Source: Cyanophora paradoxa (Eukaryota > Glaucocystophyceae > Cyanophorales > Cyanophoraceae). From it: 64,000 bases of DNA. Below the pieces are notes generated by a model. That model had not been told where the DNA came from. It did not search any database and worked only from the letters and a program-made list of their open reading frames with translations. Both the position numbers and the translations under genes were made by a program. How positions within the stretch are numbered: the stretch's first letter is position 1; each line of letters opens with the position of its first letter. Below, piece by piece: positions 11,048 to 24,368 of this stretch. The stretch covers positions 62,001 to 126,000 of the forward strand of contig QPMI01000645.1 of the NCBI GenBank assembly GCA_004431415.1. The letters are read 5' to 3'.

Positions 11048-12682
11048 GATATCAGGATGTCGGTCGCTCAGTGAAGTGAGCTCGGACCTTCGACCTCCAC
11101 AGCGTCCACATGTGAATTCGAAGCTGCAGCTGCGAAAACACCGCGATACTCGATATCTTCCACTGCAGCTGTCAATATATAGCGTTATTTAAACGAAAAT
11201 ACGCATGTCTGAATCCTGACATCGGTTGTACATGTGGCGCACCAAACTCCGGTGCCTGTACGTGCACATATGGTGCCTGCTGCAGCTGCAGTGCACGTGC
11301 CGCGGTCGCGGGCGCCAGCTGCAGCGCCGAATTCGAGGTGCGCATTTCATGATCACTTGCACGTCCAGGCGTATGATCGAAACTCTGCGGCTCAAGCTGC
11401 GCTTGCGCATCTGTGTGCTTTTCATGGGCCGGCTCTTGCGAGCGCTCTTGGGATGCTTGAACAATATTCATAGCTCCAGTATCGGCATCGTCGCCCGAGC
11501 GCATCCCTCCGGGAGCCGTCGACGTGCGATGGTCGCTGGTGAACGTGTAGTGCTGCTTCTATTGTACGTCGGATTTGAACAGCTACAGCGGCACGGCCCC
11601 TGCACGAGCTATAGTACTCCAGCCAGCTGACTGTGGTTGCAGGCCGCACCTTTAATTTGCAGCTTGCAATTGCCTGCACTGACGCCGTTGTCAGCTTTAA
11701 TTTCTAGACTCTATATATCTGATCATGACCGCAGCCAGCTGCCTGTGGCTGCACTGCGGCAGGCGCACCTTTGCAGCTTGCAGTTAATTGCCAAGGCCTG
11801 CAACCCCACTGCCGCTGTTAACGTCAACGTTGTCGACTTTCTGTACTATCTGAGCATGACCGTCGGACCGCTGTCATGATCGTGACCGTCGGACTGTCAG
11901 GACCGCTGTCAGAATTTTGAAGTCGTTCATACGCTACCGCTGTCAGAATTAGAACGTGTAAAGCGCCGCGCAAAATTTCGCTGCGCATGTCAGTCGCAGT
12001 CGTCAGCTGCAATAGCAGTAGCTCTACCATAGGACCTGGAACTGGTTCTGCTTCATCTAGCATCGATACCTATAGAACTTCGGAACTTTGGAATAGCCCG
12101 GCGGCCTTGAGTCCGGCCGATCGCGAAATCATAGAATAGAACTGGTCTTGTTTCGTGACATTCATGATCAGTTGAATGGATTGATGAAATGCAATTGGAA
12201 AAGTGGTTTTTTTGGATCGCGAAATTAAATTTTAAAGTGGATTTCGCACAATTAAATAAAATAATAATAAAAAGTGGTTTTTGAGGCGAGCGGCTACCTG
12301 GTCAAATGCGCAGCTGCAGCTCAATTCATGTAGGCTCGAACTACATAACTTAGTAGTAAACCGGCAATGGCAGCTGCTGCTGCCACGTCAGTTTATTCCT
12401 ATAAACAAGCGAGTCCCTGCGGAGCAGGAGTGGCCTTGGGTCTTGGGGCATCAAGGCGTGAGGGTGGCGCTCTTTGTTTTTAAACGGGGGCCCGCAACGT
12501 TAACGTGCATTTATATGCATGCGCATCGTTTCAACGGTTAACGTGCATACCCATACGCGAAAAAATACAAGCGTATATGTACAGCTATCGATATCGCAGC
12601 TATACATCGCGATCTATACATATATGATCGATGAAAAACGAAATCAAATTCAAAATCGAAATCCGATGATCTATAGCTATAG
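11048..12682. other. No confident gene; possible minus-strand exon 11172-11504
   Basis: Moderate GC with many short palindromic words. A minus-strand open stretch at 11172-11504 has coding-like composition (rich in Gln, Ala, Glu, His) and could be a 5' exon of the macro-PARP gene or part of another gene, but no domain is visible. From 12.1 to 12.3 kb the sequence is AT-rich (runs of AAAT/AATAATAATAA) and shows nothing I can name. Confidence 0.4.
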
Positions 12683-15104
12683 CTAGGATGTCGACTCAGT
12701 ACCAATGTTCGATTTTGAAGCCAAATTAGCGAGCTGTGCAGCATACGCCCTCTGAACACAAGCCTTGAAATGTGCAGAAATTCTAACCTTATGAGCAATC
12801 TTGCCCTGATACATCAGAAGAAAGGACTGAAGGGTGAGGCAGAAAAGAGAAGGAGGCGATGTTCTATAGCTATTTGGTGGTACCTGTGCTGACGCATATG
12901 CTGCCTTGCAATTAAGCTTAAGATTGCTATACCTTGTTGCACGGGGCGACTTCCACAGGCGTGTCTTTTGCTTCATTTCTAGATCGATATCTCTCTCTCG
13001 TGGGACTGGTGCTGGAAGCAAAGGGGATTGCCTCAGAAAAAAGTGCTCATGGAATAAACCGTGGCTGCAATTCCACAGTCCTGTGCGGCCGCCATCGCAG
13101 CATTGTCTGTAAAATTAAACGTATTCTGTTAGCTCGAGCTCTGGAATATATATAGAGATCGAGCGAATTTGAAGAGCACCGGAAATAACTCGGTTTGTCA
13201 TCTTGGTGCCACTCAAAACATATATTCGGAGAATTGTAAATGTCGTTTAGTTTCTTGAAACGATTCTCAGTGATATCCAAAAGCTTCCACGCAGTGCTGA
13301 TTCTAGACTCACGTTTGCTAACCTCTCGTTGGACAAAAGATGGAGCGCGAGGTTCACCGGATCCGGATCCGGAGCGCATGAATTGCTTGTAATGAATGCA
13401 CCGGTACAGAGGTCGAAAACGCTCAAGCGCATGATCATGATCAGGGAGTTCTTGGAACGGTTTGTGTGCACGAAGATATGCTATATCCGCGTCAACACCA
13501 GTTTTCACAAGCGATATCATCTGCGCCGAGGACGAAACCGATCGTTAATGTAAAAGCAATGGAGTATATAAATTATCATTAAGCTTTTAATTTTTGTACA
13601 CCTCAGCTTTCAAGGCATCTTTCGTCTCTTGATCCAGTTTCGAGTGTGCATATAGAACGGCCAGCGAAAGACACTTGCTAAAGAATACTCGTTTCTCTAA
13701 AATGTCTTGGATTCCATACACTGAACGGCTCTCATTGTGCTTGGTCAAGTAACGGGGGCCATTAGCGCAAAATTTTGCGGCTTGTTGCTTGATTGCATCT
13801 ATGTGTTGCGGAGACAAACGTATAGTAAATTGAGGCTTCGATCCGCTGTACTCTCTTAAAAGAAGCCACTTTGTGACGGGATCAAGCTCGGAGGTCTTGA
13901 ATTCATTGCCCTGCAATGCACGTTAATAATGCAATGTAGCGAGTGCAATGGTTAAGCTTGTTACAATTGGAGTTCACACCACTTTAAGTTCTTGTTCGGC
14001 TTCTTCAGCGAGCTGCCGAAGAGCAGCGCTTTTCTGGTCACATCCCGTATAGATTCGAGCCACTTCAAGTAGTCCAGTTGTCATCGTGACTGCAATACTG
14101 ACTGTTTCGCTTTGCGTCAAGTACATGGTCAGCTTAAACACGTGAAAATGAGCTCGAGAACGATTTCAACTGCGAACCTGCACTTCAGCTTTAGCTTGAA
14201 TTCAGCTGAAGAGCTAGTGTCCTCTGTGTGCACGTCGGCCGAGTGACGCCGTTTCTTCATCTGGGTACTGGCCATGGCCATGGTATAGAGCTTTAGGCGG
14301 GCACAGCGCCCGGCGGCCATGTCGGGCTGCAGCGTTGCAGCACCTCTCAGAATGTCCATCGATATCCTGATCGATATCATGATCTCGATCTGGTTCTCCG
14401 GGGGCAAGTGCAGCTGCAGGTGCAGCTAGGGCTGGATCTGGCCATGGCTGCGCGAAAACCAATCTTAATTATATAAGTGAGCAAAATATATAAGGACGAT
14501 ATGCAGATAAAAATATATATAACGCGCTAATACTGCAGCTGCAGCTGCGTTATACGAAGGTCGAAAGCACACCTGCACGTGCACAGCTGCAGCTAGCGCT
14601 GCAGGCCCGGGGGACGTCGACGTGCACACCGGTACCGAATTCGAACTGGATCCGCGGCCGAAGCTGAGATAATCAATGTCTGCAATCACGCGCGAGCACA
14701 AGCGTTAGCAGAACAGACTGTTAACGTTACAATTGCATTGGAGGTAGCGCGTGCGTTGTACCTGCACATGCTTCGGATCCGAATTTGAACCCAGATTGAG
14801 ATCTAGAGGTGCTGCAATGCTCAAGCTCGAGCTCTTGATCACGATCACGACCATGATCATGCATATGATCATGATCATGATCATGATCATGATCGACGCA
14901 GCTGACGTCGACTCCGGATCCAGCTCTGAGCTGCTCTAGATTAAGATCTATCGGAGCTGCAGCTGATCGCACGTGCACACTGCTGCTGATCTCAAGGTGA
15001 ACATCCCGAACATGGCGATATAAGTGGCATCGTTTACGCGCATGGTGTCCGCAAACACTGCAGCTAAATGCTGCGGCGGACCGTGGTTGCAAGTGGGCGG
15101 GCAC
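12683..15104 (-). CDS. C2H2 zinc-finger multi-exon gene, unknown function
   Basis: A chain of minus-strand exons with coherent, non-repetitive protein. The first (15104-14760) has a C2H2 finger, FSCSVCGHHARKRCHLYR followed by HVRDVH, with C-x2-C-x12-H-x4-H spacing, then a His/Asp run encoded by a TGATCA repeat. Later exons include one near 14330-14160 (ATLQPDMAAGRCARLKLY), one near 14120-13982 (VTMTTGLLEVARIYTG, ending AEEAEQELK before a GTGGTG donor), 13916-13600 (DPVTKWLLLREYSGSKPQF, LDQETKDALKAE) and 13515-13190 (GVDADIAYLRAHKPF, SRISTAWKLLDITENRF). The end is at 12683 (KVRISAHFKACVQRAY). Apart from the finger I recognise no domain. Whether all exons belong to one transcript is inferred from strand and spacing; two adjacent genes are possible. 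Confidence 0.55.
14843..14895. repeat. (TGATCA)n low-complexity tract
   Basis: Six-base palindromic unit TGATCA/ATGATC repeated with one interruption (CATATG). On the minus strand it encodes an alternating His-Asp run inside the C2H2 gene. Confidence 0.85.
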
Positions 15105-16877
15105 TGGATGATTTCTCTTTCGACGCTAGATGGGACAGCTGCCTGGGCTGGGCGTCCTCGAGGCATGCTGTGAATATACACGTACAGTCGCGCGAGGCGT
15201 CTCCTGCGCTCGGCCCGTCGCGCGCGCGAGGCGCAACGCCGAAGGGCGGGGAGGCGCGCACTTTGCGGGGGAGGGCCGTCGGCGCCGCTGCTCTCCGGTG
15301 CCTCCGCCGCGAAGCTTAAGGCGCCGCGATCCGGCCGCGATCCGCCGCGGGGCCGCTAGCGCTGCGCCCGCCTCGTCGCGCGCGCGGGGCGCGGCGCTGA
15401 AGCTTAAGCTTAAGGGCAGGGCGGCTATAGCTAGGCGCGCACCAGCTGCAGGTTTCCAGGTTTCCTGCGCTCGCCCCCGCTTGCGCGCGCGAGGCGTTCC
15501 GGGCCGGGGCGGCGCAACCGCGCGCGCCCGCAGCCGCGCGCGCACGTATACGTATCTTTCGTGCTACGTATACTCGCGCGCCCGCAGCCGCACGTAGGCT
15601 TCGGCCCGCCGCGTCGCTTTCGACTTTTTATAACCGCGCGCGCTAACCGCGCGGGCGATCGCGTGGTGCAGCTCGTGAGAGACCGCCAGCTGTATATATC
15701 GATCGTGAGAGCGCCCGAGCTTGGCCAGTGCTGTAGCTCGACGCTCGCGGGTGCGCGCTTTCTGCAGCTGCAGCTGGGAGCTCGAGCCGCGGCCGTGCGC
15801 ACTGCGCATGCGCAAGCAGCTGCAGCGGGGGCTACGGGAATCGGATGGCGACAGAGCGCCTTCGCTATTTGCTGTCCAATGGGACGTTTCCTTCTGTCTT
15901 TTTCTTTCTCTAAAACCTTCGTTCGCGAGCCAGTCTCGGCTTGGAGCCGGGAAGTGAATCCGATTCGTCGGCTTGAATGGAAGCCAGTTTCGGTGCAGTC
16001 GTCGAGACCCGGCTTGACGTCTAGCTGACGAATGGGATTTCGATCCCGGCTCCTAGCCGAGACTGGCCAAATTTCGGCGCCATCTCCTGCTTCAGCCTTA
16101 CATGCGCGAGGTGCGCTTGGAACTAGCCTAGGCTGAAGTTCATGTGCCCCATCTTTTCCAATTTAAGCCGAGTCCAGGGTCTCCTCCCCTCCAGAGATTC
16201 AGGGGGGATTTTCATTTCAATTCTGTGTTAGTGCCCGATAACGTTCGAATCAGGCAAAATTAGTATCATTTTCGGAGTCCCAGAGGCCAAAAATGGGGTA
16301 GTAGGTCGATTCGTTTGTTCTAAATTTTGATGCGGTGGCAAACGGACAAGATAGGAGCCAACCTAAGGGCCTCTCCTTTCCCCAAGGCCGATATTGTTCC
16401 TGTCCGCGCCCGGCGGCCAGCACCAGCACCAGTGAGGTATACGTATGTACGTAATGACGGCAGACGCCGCCAGCAGCAGTCCTTACGCTGCAGTCGTCAG
16501 CTTGAGCAGCTTGATATATTTCGGTCGAACTTTAGAGCCCAGTGCGGCCACGGGCACCGCGAAATTGCCATAGGTCGCAGCCCGTCGCAGGATACGTAGC
16601 TGTATACTACGGTAGCACGCACGCGAAGACTGAAGCCACAGCCTGCAGTTGTTTGACAGTACTGGAGCAAGCTGAATGTGCGCATGCCGGAAGTACACGT
16701 AGTTAGATTCAAATCTTTATTCTTCTGTGCTGCAGTTGATCGTAGCACCAGCAGCCCCCACTGCATACGAAGCTATAGATGGTACAAGGCGGTCGCGGTG
16801 CGTTTTAGCTTTGATTCGGATCGCCCCAAGCTATGCCGTCTTTTCTTGGTTTTTGCGTGACGCTTGCGCTGGTCAGG
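15105..16877. other. Intergenic region with a foldback element
   Basis: 15.13-15.83 kb is very GC-rich with long open frames on both strands, but these have only Arg/Ala/Pro composition and no domain, so I treat them as non-coding. 15929-16067 is the foldback listed separately. 16330-16440 could hold a 5' exon of the helicase gene (an ATG at about 16330 runs to a GTATAC donor near 16436), but this is unproven. Confidence 0.4.
15929..16067. repeat. Long imperfect inverted repeat (foldback)
   Basis: Arms 15929-15973 and 16023-16067 are about 45 bases each and differ at roughly seven to nine positions. They begin and end with GCCAGTCTCGGCT and its complement AGCCGAGACTGGC. The loop is about 49 bases and itself carries GCCAGTTTCGG and a GAGACCCGGCTTG segment related to the arms. 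It could be a MITE-like foldback element or a structured RNA. Confidence 0.75.
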
Positions 16878-19800
16878 CCGCGGTAGCGGCCACGGCCGTG
16901 GCTTGAACGTTGGCCAAGCCTCGGAGCCGCATGCGCAGATGCATGCGCAACGACAAGGGTTGGCACAGCAGCGATTGCTCAGCCTAGACTCCGTGACCAG
17001 CAGCAGCAACGGACCGAGTGCTCCGAATGGTCGCGGGGGCTGGGGGCGCGGCCGCGGCCGCGGCCGCGGTCGCGGGGGCCAGCCCGCAGAGACGACGCGA
17101 ACGGCCCATGGCCAACATGCGCGGGCGGGTAGCTATTCTGACGGACCGGCTCTCGAGCTCGAAGAGGGGCGCTGGTACCGCGGCATCGTGAATCCCTCTG
17201 GCAACTGCGTGGAGGTGCCGGTCCGCGGCCGCCATCCTGTCCCGGTGTACTGTGACGGCAGCCACGTTCTCTGCGTCCTGCCTGGAGCGTCGGTGGAAGT
17301 GATCGCCCGCGTAAAAGGTGGCGGGAAGTACGCCGTGCGATCGCTGCGCTGGTGTGATGCGGGCAAGCGGGGCCTGTCTCGTGGGGAGCTGCTGCGATTT
17401 CTGCGTCAAGTGCGCGACGAAGACGTGAACAAACGCGTGTACCGTATTTGCCAGTGCGCTTCTCACATACTCATCATTCAATTAATATTAATTATGATAT
17501 GTTCTTATAAGCATGCGCGTGCACAGGTATCCTGATGCCTGGCTTGCGTGCATCAAGGCATCCTCCGACCTTCTTGGCGATGGCGAGACGCGGGATTTAA
17601 TCCTCGACATCGCCGCCAGCGTTCAGCCTTCTGACCCCACGATCATCCTGCGGGAGCGATCGGTCCAGTTTCTCGGCACGCTCTGCGACCCCGAGTCCGG
17701 CTTCTTCTTCAAACTGGCGGCCTCCATGCAGAGCTCCACGCCGACTCGGGTCCTCGTCAAAGCCTGCACTCTGGTGGCCGAGCTCGCCCGCTTCCACCCC
17801 GCAGCGCCCAAGCTGTCCCAGCTTCGCCTGGCGCTGCTGTCGTTCAAGGACATCGCCCACGCGCGCGCTTCAGACTCAGAGCTGGTGCGTGATTTGAAAT
17901 TTTATACGCGATTACTTACTAATCCTTAAATAAACAGGTGGCGGCTGTGGCGGCGGCCGAGGAAGCGTTCCAGCGCGCGCAAGCCAATCCAGAAGCGGCC
18001 GTGGCGGAGTCCGTGCGCAGCACGATCCCGCGGGCCGCCAGCTCGCAGATACTCCCCACTCTAGACCGGCTCGTGCTGGGGGAGGCCGCGCTGCCGGTGA
18101 ACCTCGTCAACGGCCCCTACCGCTCCACCTCCGACTACCTCGCGACTCACTTTCACCTCATCAAAGGTAGCGCTAGCTATAGCCGCTCTAGATCTCCCCC
18201 GTGCTTCGAACAATATTAAAAATATTTAATTCTTCTAATCTTGACTCTTTTCCGCCTCGTTTTGAAGAGGACTTCTTCGGCGGTCTCCGAGATGCGATTA
18301 TAGCGCTTCGCTCGGGCAACCGCGAGCAGATGCGCGGCACGCGCGTCCGCTCCTACGAGCGCGTTTCTTTGACCGGCATTCACCTACTTCCTCACGGCGG
18401 CGGTATTGTGCACCGCGTTCGCTTCTCCACTCGCCGAAATATCGACTGGAGCCGCACGAAATGGGTGCGACACCCCCTTGCCTGGTGGCATCTTTTCAGC
18501 TTGACGCGCCCGGCAGCTCGTGTACGGCAATCTGGTAGTCTTTTCGTATGACAACTACAGCTCGGCATTTTTCGCGAAGATTGCAAATCGCGACATCGAT
18601 CTGCTGAGCAAAGGTCTGGTCGACATCCAATTTCAAAGTGTCGCAGAGAGCTCAAGGTGTGAAAGAGCGATCACTATTAATCGCCCCTCGATCCCCTCTC
18701 ACCCCGATCAGGTTCGAGAGGGCCTCGCAGAACTCGAGCGACCGCCCGGGGCACATGCTCGAGTCCCCTCTTCTGTTCATCGCGTTCGAGCCCATCCTGC
18801 AGTCCCTCAAGTCCCTCGATCTCCGCGGCGCGATGCCGTTCAGCGACGACATCGTCTCCCTCCGGCGCGGGCCGTCCCTTGGGTCCACGGCGCCTGCCTA
18901 CATGACGCCCGCCTCCACCGTCTCCCTCAAAGTCCAGGGCGCCACTGTCGGCCCCTGGGCGGCCGCCGCGGAGGCCTGGCCGCAGCAGGTCGTGGGCCTC
19001 TTCAGCCCGCAGCAGTACCGGGCCGTCCGGCTCGCCCTCCGCGACCGGCTCGCCATCATCCAGGTCTGCCGAATTACCTTGCACTTGTCAATTTTTAATT
19101 TATCACTGATGCCATCCTGCGCGCATGCGCAATTTCGAAAAAGGGAATGCCGGGCTCGGGCAAATCCACCCTCGCCCGATTCATTATTGAGCTCATTTGC
19201 TCATGCTCTACTCGCCCTTCCGGACCTATTCTTCTCATCACATACAAGGTCGGGATCAGTCTTGAACAACCAAATAGTAATGCACTTGGACGTGCTCTGA
19301 ACTTCTTAATTGTCGATTTGCGTATCGCAGAACCATGCGCTGGATCAGACGCTCGAAAAGTGTTTGCAGTTCACTCCGAATGTCGTGCGCATCGGCGGCG
19401 GTGGGAAAATGCCTTCCCCGGTTCGAAAAATTAAAGTTCTCATCGTCCGTCCGCCTTGATCATGAGGTGGCTGACGTATGCGTACGTGCCACGCAGGCTC
19501 TCGCGGGCAAAAATCTGAACGACATTTTGTACAAGGACCGGAGATTCATGAACTTCGACCTCATGTAGTCTTTTTTGGTTTTTTATCAACAGCTGCAGAT
19601 GATTACTGACTATTTCTTGATTTTTAGGGCCATGCGCCGGGAGGAGCGAGACCGCCGGGACGAAGCGGAAGCAGAACTTGCCGTGGCCATCAGCGCCGCC
19701 CGCAAGCAGCACTCGAGGGGCTTTCTCGATCGAGCTCTCGAATCGATTCGCCTGTGCGCCCTTTTGTGTTCACTCTTACATCTTCTACACACTGCGGTTA

Positions 19801-22800
19801 ATTACTTCTTCTGTTAATTTTTGATCGTGCGCGCGGTTTGTGCCTGCAGAGTCGCACCTGCGGAGTATCGGAAGTCTATTCTCGGACGCTACCCCGATCT
19901 CCTGGACGAGAGGCTCGCGAAGCGCATCGTGCTCAGCTGGATCAACTGCCAGAGCGCTGCGGCAGCTCGCGCGTACGCCAAGCAGCGCGAGCAGCGCGCG
20001 GGCGCGGTTGACGACGAGGGCTTCGAGACGGCCGGCACGCGCAGGGCTCGGCGCGAAGCCCGCCGCGCGCAGGAAGGGAGTGCTGAAGCGTCATCGCGAC
20101 AGCAGAGCGTCCCTCAGGAGCAGCAAGTGCAGCGCGAGCAGCAGGCGCCGGATCTGCCGCAGGACGACATGGAGGACGAGGACGAGGCTGCAGAGGAAGC
20201 CGCGGCAGCCGCCAACGAGGACTTCTTCTCCGAGTCCGACTCCGACGACAAGGATTCCCAGGTGCGCGGCAAATACCGCGAATAAGAATTCAATTTACAA
20301 ACCTCTTTGCGTCATGCACAGGCGGAATCGAATTCAACGTCCGAGGAGGAGGCGCTGAACGAGGACGACGAGGTTTTCGAGGCTGCTGCGCGGCGTTCTG
20401 GGGCCGCATCTCGCAACCCGAAGTCTTCGTCAAACGTGCGCACACGCGCATCCAACGTGGTCGAGCTGGACGGCGAGGTCGACGAGGACGCCGGATCCGG
20501 CTCAAGCGCCGACGACAGCGCGAGCGACAGCGAAGAAGGTGCGGCTCCTCGCGCGCGATATCGATCGCTCGTGATCTCTGAACGCGCATGCTGATTTATA
20601 TGCAATGCCCTTTCACACTTCGGCATTCACCAGAATTCATTTTTTCACGTGTGCATAAGGCGTGGTCGCTGTCTTTGAGCGATCGGAAAATACTTCTCAC
20701 CTCGTGGATGAGGTGCACGTGGAGAAGATTGAATATTAAGCGTTTTCCCTCACGTGTAGGGACGTTTATTTTCGTTGCAGTCAGCGGGAGAAAGACGTGC
20801 GTGAAGCCGAAAACAGTGCCAAGGAGACATATCAGAACGTCTGCCGGGGGTACAAGCAGCTGGAGCACATGGCCAAGCTCGACGTTCTCAAAAAAGCGGA
20901 CGTCATTGGCGTCACGACCACCGGCTGCTGTATTCACGCGGTTCGATCTCGCACCTCGCGTTTGACTGTACATGTGTCAGGCTGATCATAATCATTAATA
21001 TTTATTTTCTAATTTTCTTTGCGAAGGACCTGCTTCACCACCTGAAGCCCGCCGTGGTCGTCTGCGAGGAGGCGGCGGAGATCCTGGAGGGGCAGCTGGT
21101 CGCGGCCCTCACGGCGTCCACGCAGCACCTCGTCCTCGTCGGAGACGACGAGCAGGTGCTCACCAGTTCTAGGGCATCGAATGTTACAACTTATTTTCGA
21201 GTTTCGTTCCTTCGCGTCTGCAGCTCCAGCCGGCGGTGGAGCGCTACCAGCTGGCCGTGCGGCACCGCCTGGACGTCTCCATGTTCCAGCGCCTGAAGCA
21301 GAACGGCCACGAGCAAGTGATCCTCACCCAGCAGCGCCGGATGCGGCCCGAGATCTCTGAGCTCGTCCGGCCGATCTACCCCGACCTCACGAACAACACG
21401 CACGTTCTCTCGTGAGCCACGCCTTGTAATTGACGTTCATCCAAACTATCGCCTATGTGGTACCGGCCGATCCTGGATATATAACGTCCGGTTCCATTAC
21501 AATTCTCGCGCCGTACGCAGGGCAGGTGCCATCTTTCCTTCTCCACTTCGGCGTTATTTAATATTTGAATCGGTGATACGTAGGTCCGTCTCCTGCGGAA
21601 GATGTGCCTTCAGCAGAGCGACAAGAACTTCAATTTGAGCGGAATCAACACGTCTACGGTTGATCGGTGAGTGGAGAATCAATTTAATATGGGGTTTTCA
21701 AAACTAATTTGAACGCATGCATGCAGGTACCAGGGCGACGAGAACGACGTTGTGCTCCTTTCGCTCACTCGCAGCAACTCGAAGCACGTCATCGGCTTTC
21801 TCTCGCGCCGGAACCGTGCCAACGTCGCCCTCTCCCGCGCCCGCAAGCTTCTCTACATTTTCGGCGACTCGTCCAATCTGCTGGCTGCGTCGGAGGCACC
21901 ATCATCCGCACCAGCGAATTCGAGCAATCCCGGACGGCAGTTCTGGAAGGAGACTATTGATTCTCTGCGATCCAAGGGCTGGATCGGCCCCAACATCCCG
22001 CTGCGCTGTCCTCGTCATGCTGACTCGCAAATCCTGGTGTGTGGGCGCTACGAGATGTTTACGCACGGTTCTCAAAAAATCGAAGCTACAATAATGACAC
22101 TAATTCGCAGGCGAACAGTGCGGCCGATGTACTTCGTGCCGCGTCTGGCAACAACCTCTGCAAGCAAATCTGCAGCCAGCCGCTCCCCTGTGGCCACCCG
22201 TGCCCGCACTTGTGCCACTCCGGAGAGAGCCTGCACAAGAGCACGGCCTGCAAGCAGCTGGTCTCGAAGTCATTCGGCGACTGCAAACACTCGGTGGAGC
22301 TGGCGTGCCACGTCCTCACCAGAACGCCAAATATGCCTTGCCCCGTCACGGTCGAGAAGTCTCTCAGCTGCGGCCACACTGTTAAAGCTGCGTGCTCGAC
22401 TCCGCTCGTCTTCATAGCTTGCAACGAGCTTGTCGAACGCCGCCTTGCGTGCGGCCACGCTTCGCTGCTCCAGTGCTCAGTCGACCCGGCAACTGCCAAG
22501 TGCAAGACACGTGTAACGCGGACGCTCAGCTGTGCCCACGAAGCTCAAGTATTCTGCAGCACACCTGTGGCCAGCATCGTGTGCAACACTCCCGTCCTCA
22601 ACGTTCTTCTCCCTTGTGGACATCTCGCCAAGAGCAAGCCCTGCAGCCAAAGCCCCGAAGCGGTCCGCTGCACGTCCCCAGGCACCTTCCCTTGCGGACA
22701 CCCGTCAAGAGAGCCCTGCTGGCTGGTCCGCAGCGGCAAAGTGGAGTGCGGGACAGAGGTGGTGCGGGCTCTGGCGTGCGGGCATGATGCCCACATGAAG

Positions 22801-24368
22801 TGCAAGGATCCCGTCACGGCTTTCGTTTGTTCAATCCCCGTCGAGAAGACGTTGCCGTGCAAGCATTCGGCTCCCGGGCTCTGCCATCAGCAGCCGTCCG
22901 ACATTCGCTGCCCTGTTCAGCGGGTCACAAAAATGCTCCCGTGCAAGCACAGCGCGGAGGTTGCATGTGCGACACCGGTTGAGAAGGTCGCCTGCAAGGT
23001 TATGGTCCCTGACAAACTACTGCCGTGTAGTCACAAGGTATGCGCAATAAATTTCCGCAAGGGCGCGTGTCTCCACCGACAGATCTAATTCGCCATCGTG
23101 CGCAGGCACCCGCCGAATGCGGCGCAAGGGCCGCAACGATCGACTGCCCGTTCATCTGCGACAGGAAGCTTCCGTGCGGGCACCCGTGCACCTGCGGGCG
23201 GCCCTGCAAGCAGCACGACAGCGTCAAGTGCCGCCCGTGCGACAAGCTGCGGAGGGAGACTCGCAAGGAGCTGATGAGGAACGCCAAGCGCCAGCACGAT
23301 CTAGTCACCGCCGGCAACGCGTTCAGCCTGCTGCCCATCACGGAGGCGTCCCACGCGAGCGACTGGAACAAGGCCAAGGTAGACTCGCGTATGAATGCTA
23401 TTGCAATTCAGCGATTTGGTCCTTGATTCATTGTCTGAACGCAACGAACAGGATTTTGTGGAACGTCTCACACAGACTGCGCACAAGGTCAAGTTCAAGG
23501 TCGTGGCGATCAATAAGATCGTCAACCCCATGCTCGAAATGCAGTTCTTCAAACGGTGAGTGTTACGTATATATATACAAGAATCGTATCGGTTGCAATT
23601 GAGTTAATTTGTCCGCCCACATAGACGCGCCAACCTCGTGGATCCAGTGAAAGAGCTCGAGCTGAAGTTCCACGGGACGAAGCCGGAGAACATCGACGTC
23701 ATTGCGCGGAATGGGTTCAAGCTCCCTCCGCCTTCGAAGCACAACATGTACGGGCAGGTAAATGCCTCGTGATTCTTAATCATTCGCCGCGCTTCCTCTG
23801 ACCCTGACCGTCTAATTATAATTTATTGTATTGTACCACAGGGGATCTACTTCGCCACAGACGCGAGCAAGAGCAACCTCTACGTTCATGCGCACGGCCC
23901 TTCAGCCTCGGGATCAATGCGAAAGCGCATGTTCCTGTGCTTGGTGGCGGTCGGCAAGGTACGGATCCTCCTCACATATTTAATCTCTTCGTCGCGAATA
24001 TGCCGAGCGCATTTTTGTTTTGTGTGCAGATGTGGACAGTGCGCTCGGCGATGAACCACCTGACGCCGAAGCAAGTTTTCCAAAACGGCTACGACTCGGT
24101 GCACGCTCCGCGAAACTCCAAGGTGCGACGTCGACTGGAATGGATATGCCAAATTAAAAGCCTTTCAAGATAGCGCATGCTCATAGCAGAATGCGCAGGA
24201 AACTCAAGGCGTTTTGTTTGACGAGTACATAGTGTACCACGAACATCAGGTCAGCATTGCTCATGATCAATTGCAAGCTTATAATGTAATCAAGCTCATA
24301 ATGCTATTCTTGCGCCTGCACAGGCCCTGCCGTACTACATTGTGGAGTACGAGGAGTACCAAGCTTGA
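16878..24368 (+). CDS. ZNFX1-like SF1 helicase with NFX1 zinc fingers and C-terminal PARP
   Basis: About 25 exons on the plus strand. The N-terminus is Arg/Gly-rich (16.88-17.1 kb). The ZNFX1-type region follows (18.53-19.06 kb: KWLVYGNLVVFSYDNY, HMLESPLLFIAFEP). The SF1 helicase has Walker A GMPGSGKST (19147-19175), motif Ia YKNHALDQTLEK, an acidic insert of about 200 residues (19.9-20.54 kb), ADVIGVTTTG, Walker B VVVCEEAAEILEG (21055), GDDEQ, LTQQRRMRPEI (21323), ILAPYAGQ, YQGDENDVVLLSLTRSN and RRNRANVALSRARKLLYI. Then come cysteine/His repeats of NFX1 type (22.14-23.25 kb; many CGH/CKHS motifs). The PARP catalytic domain ends it (23.63-24.37 kb: LKFHGTKPENID, GIYFATDASKS, GYDSVHAP, DEYIVYHEHQ, ALPYYIVEYEEY), stop TGA 24366-24368; the H-Y-E triad is intact. 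Animal ZNFX1 is an antiviral RNA sensor and lacks this PARP tail. The 5' end is uncertain: the first exon shown begins after an acceptor at 16877. Confidence 0.88.
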
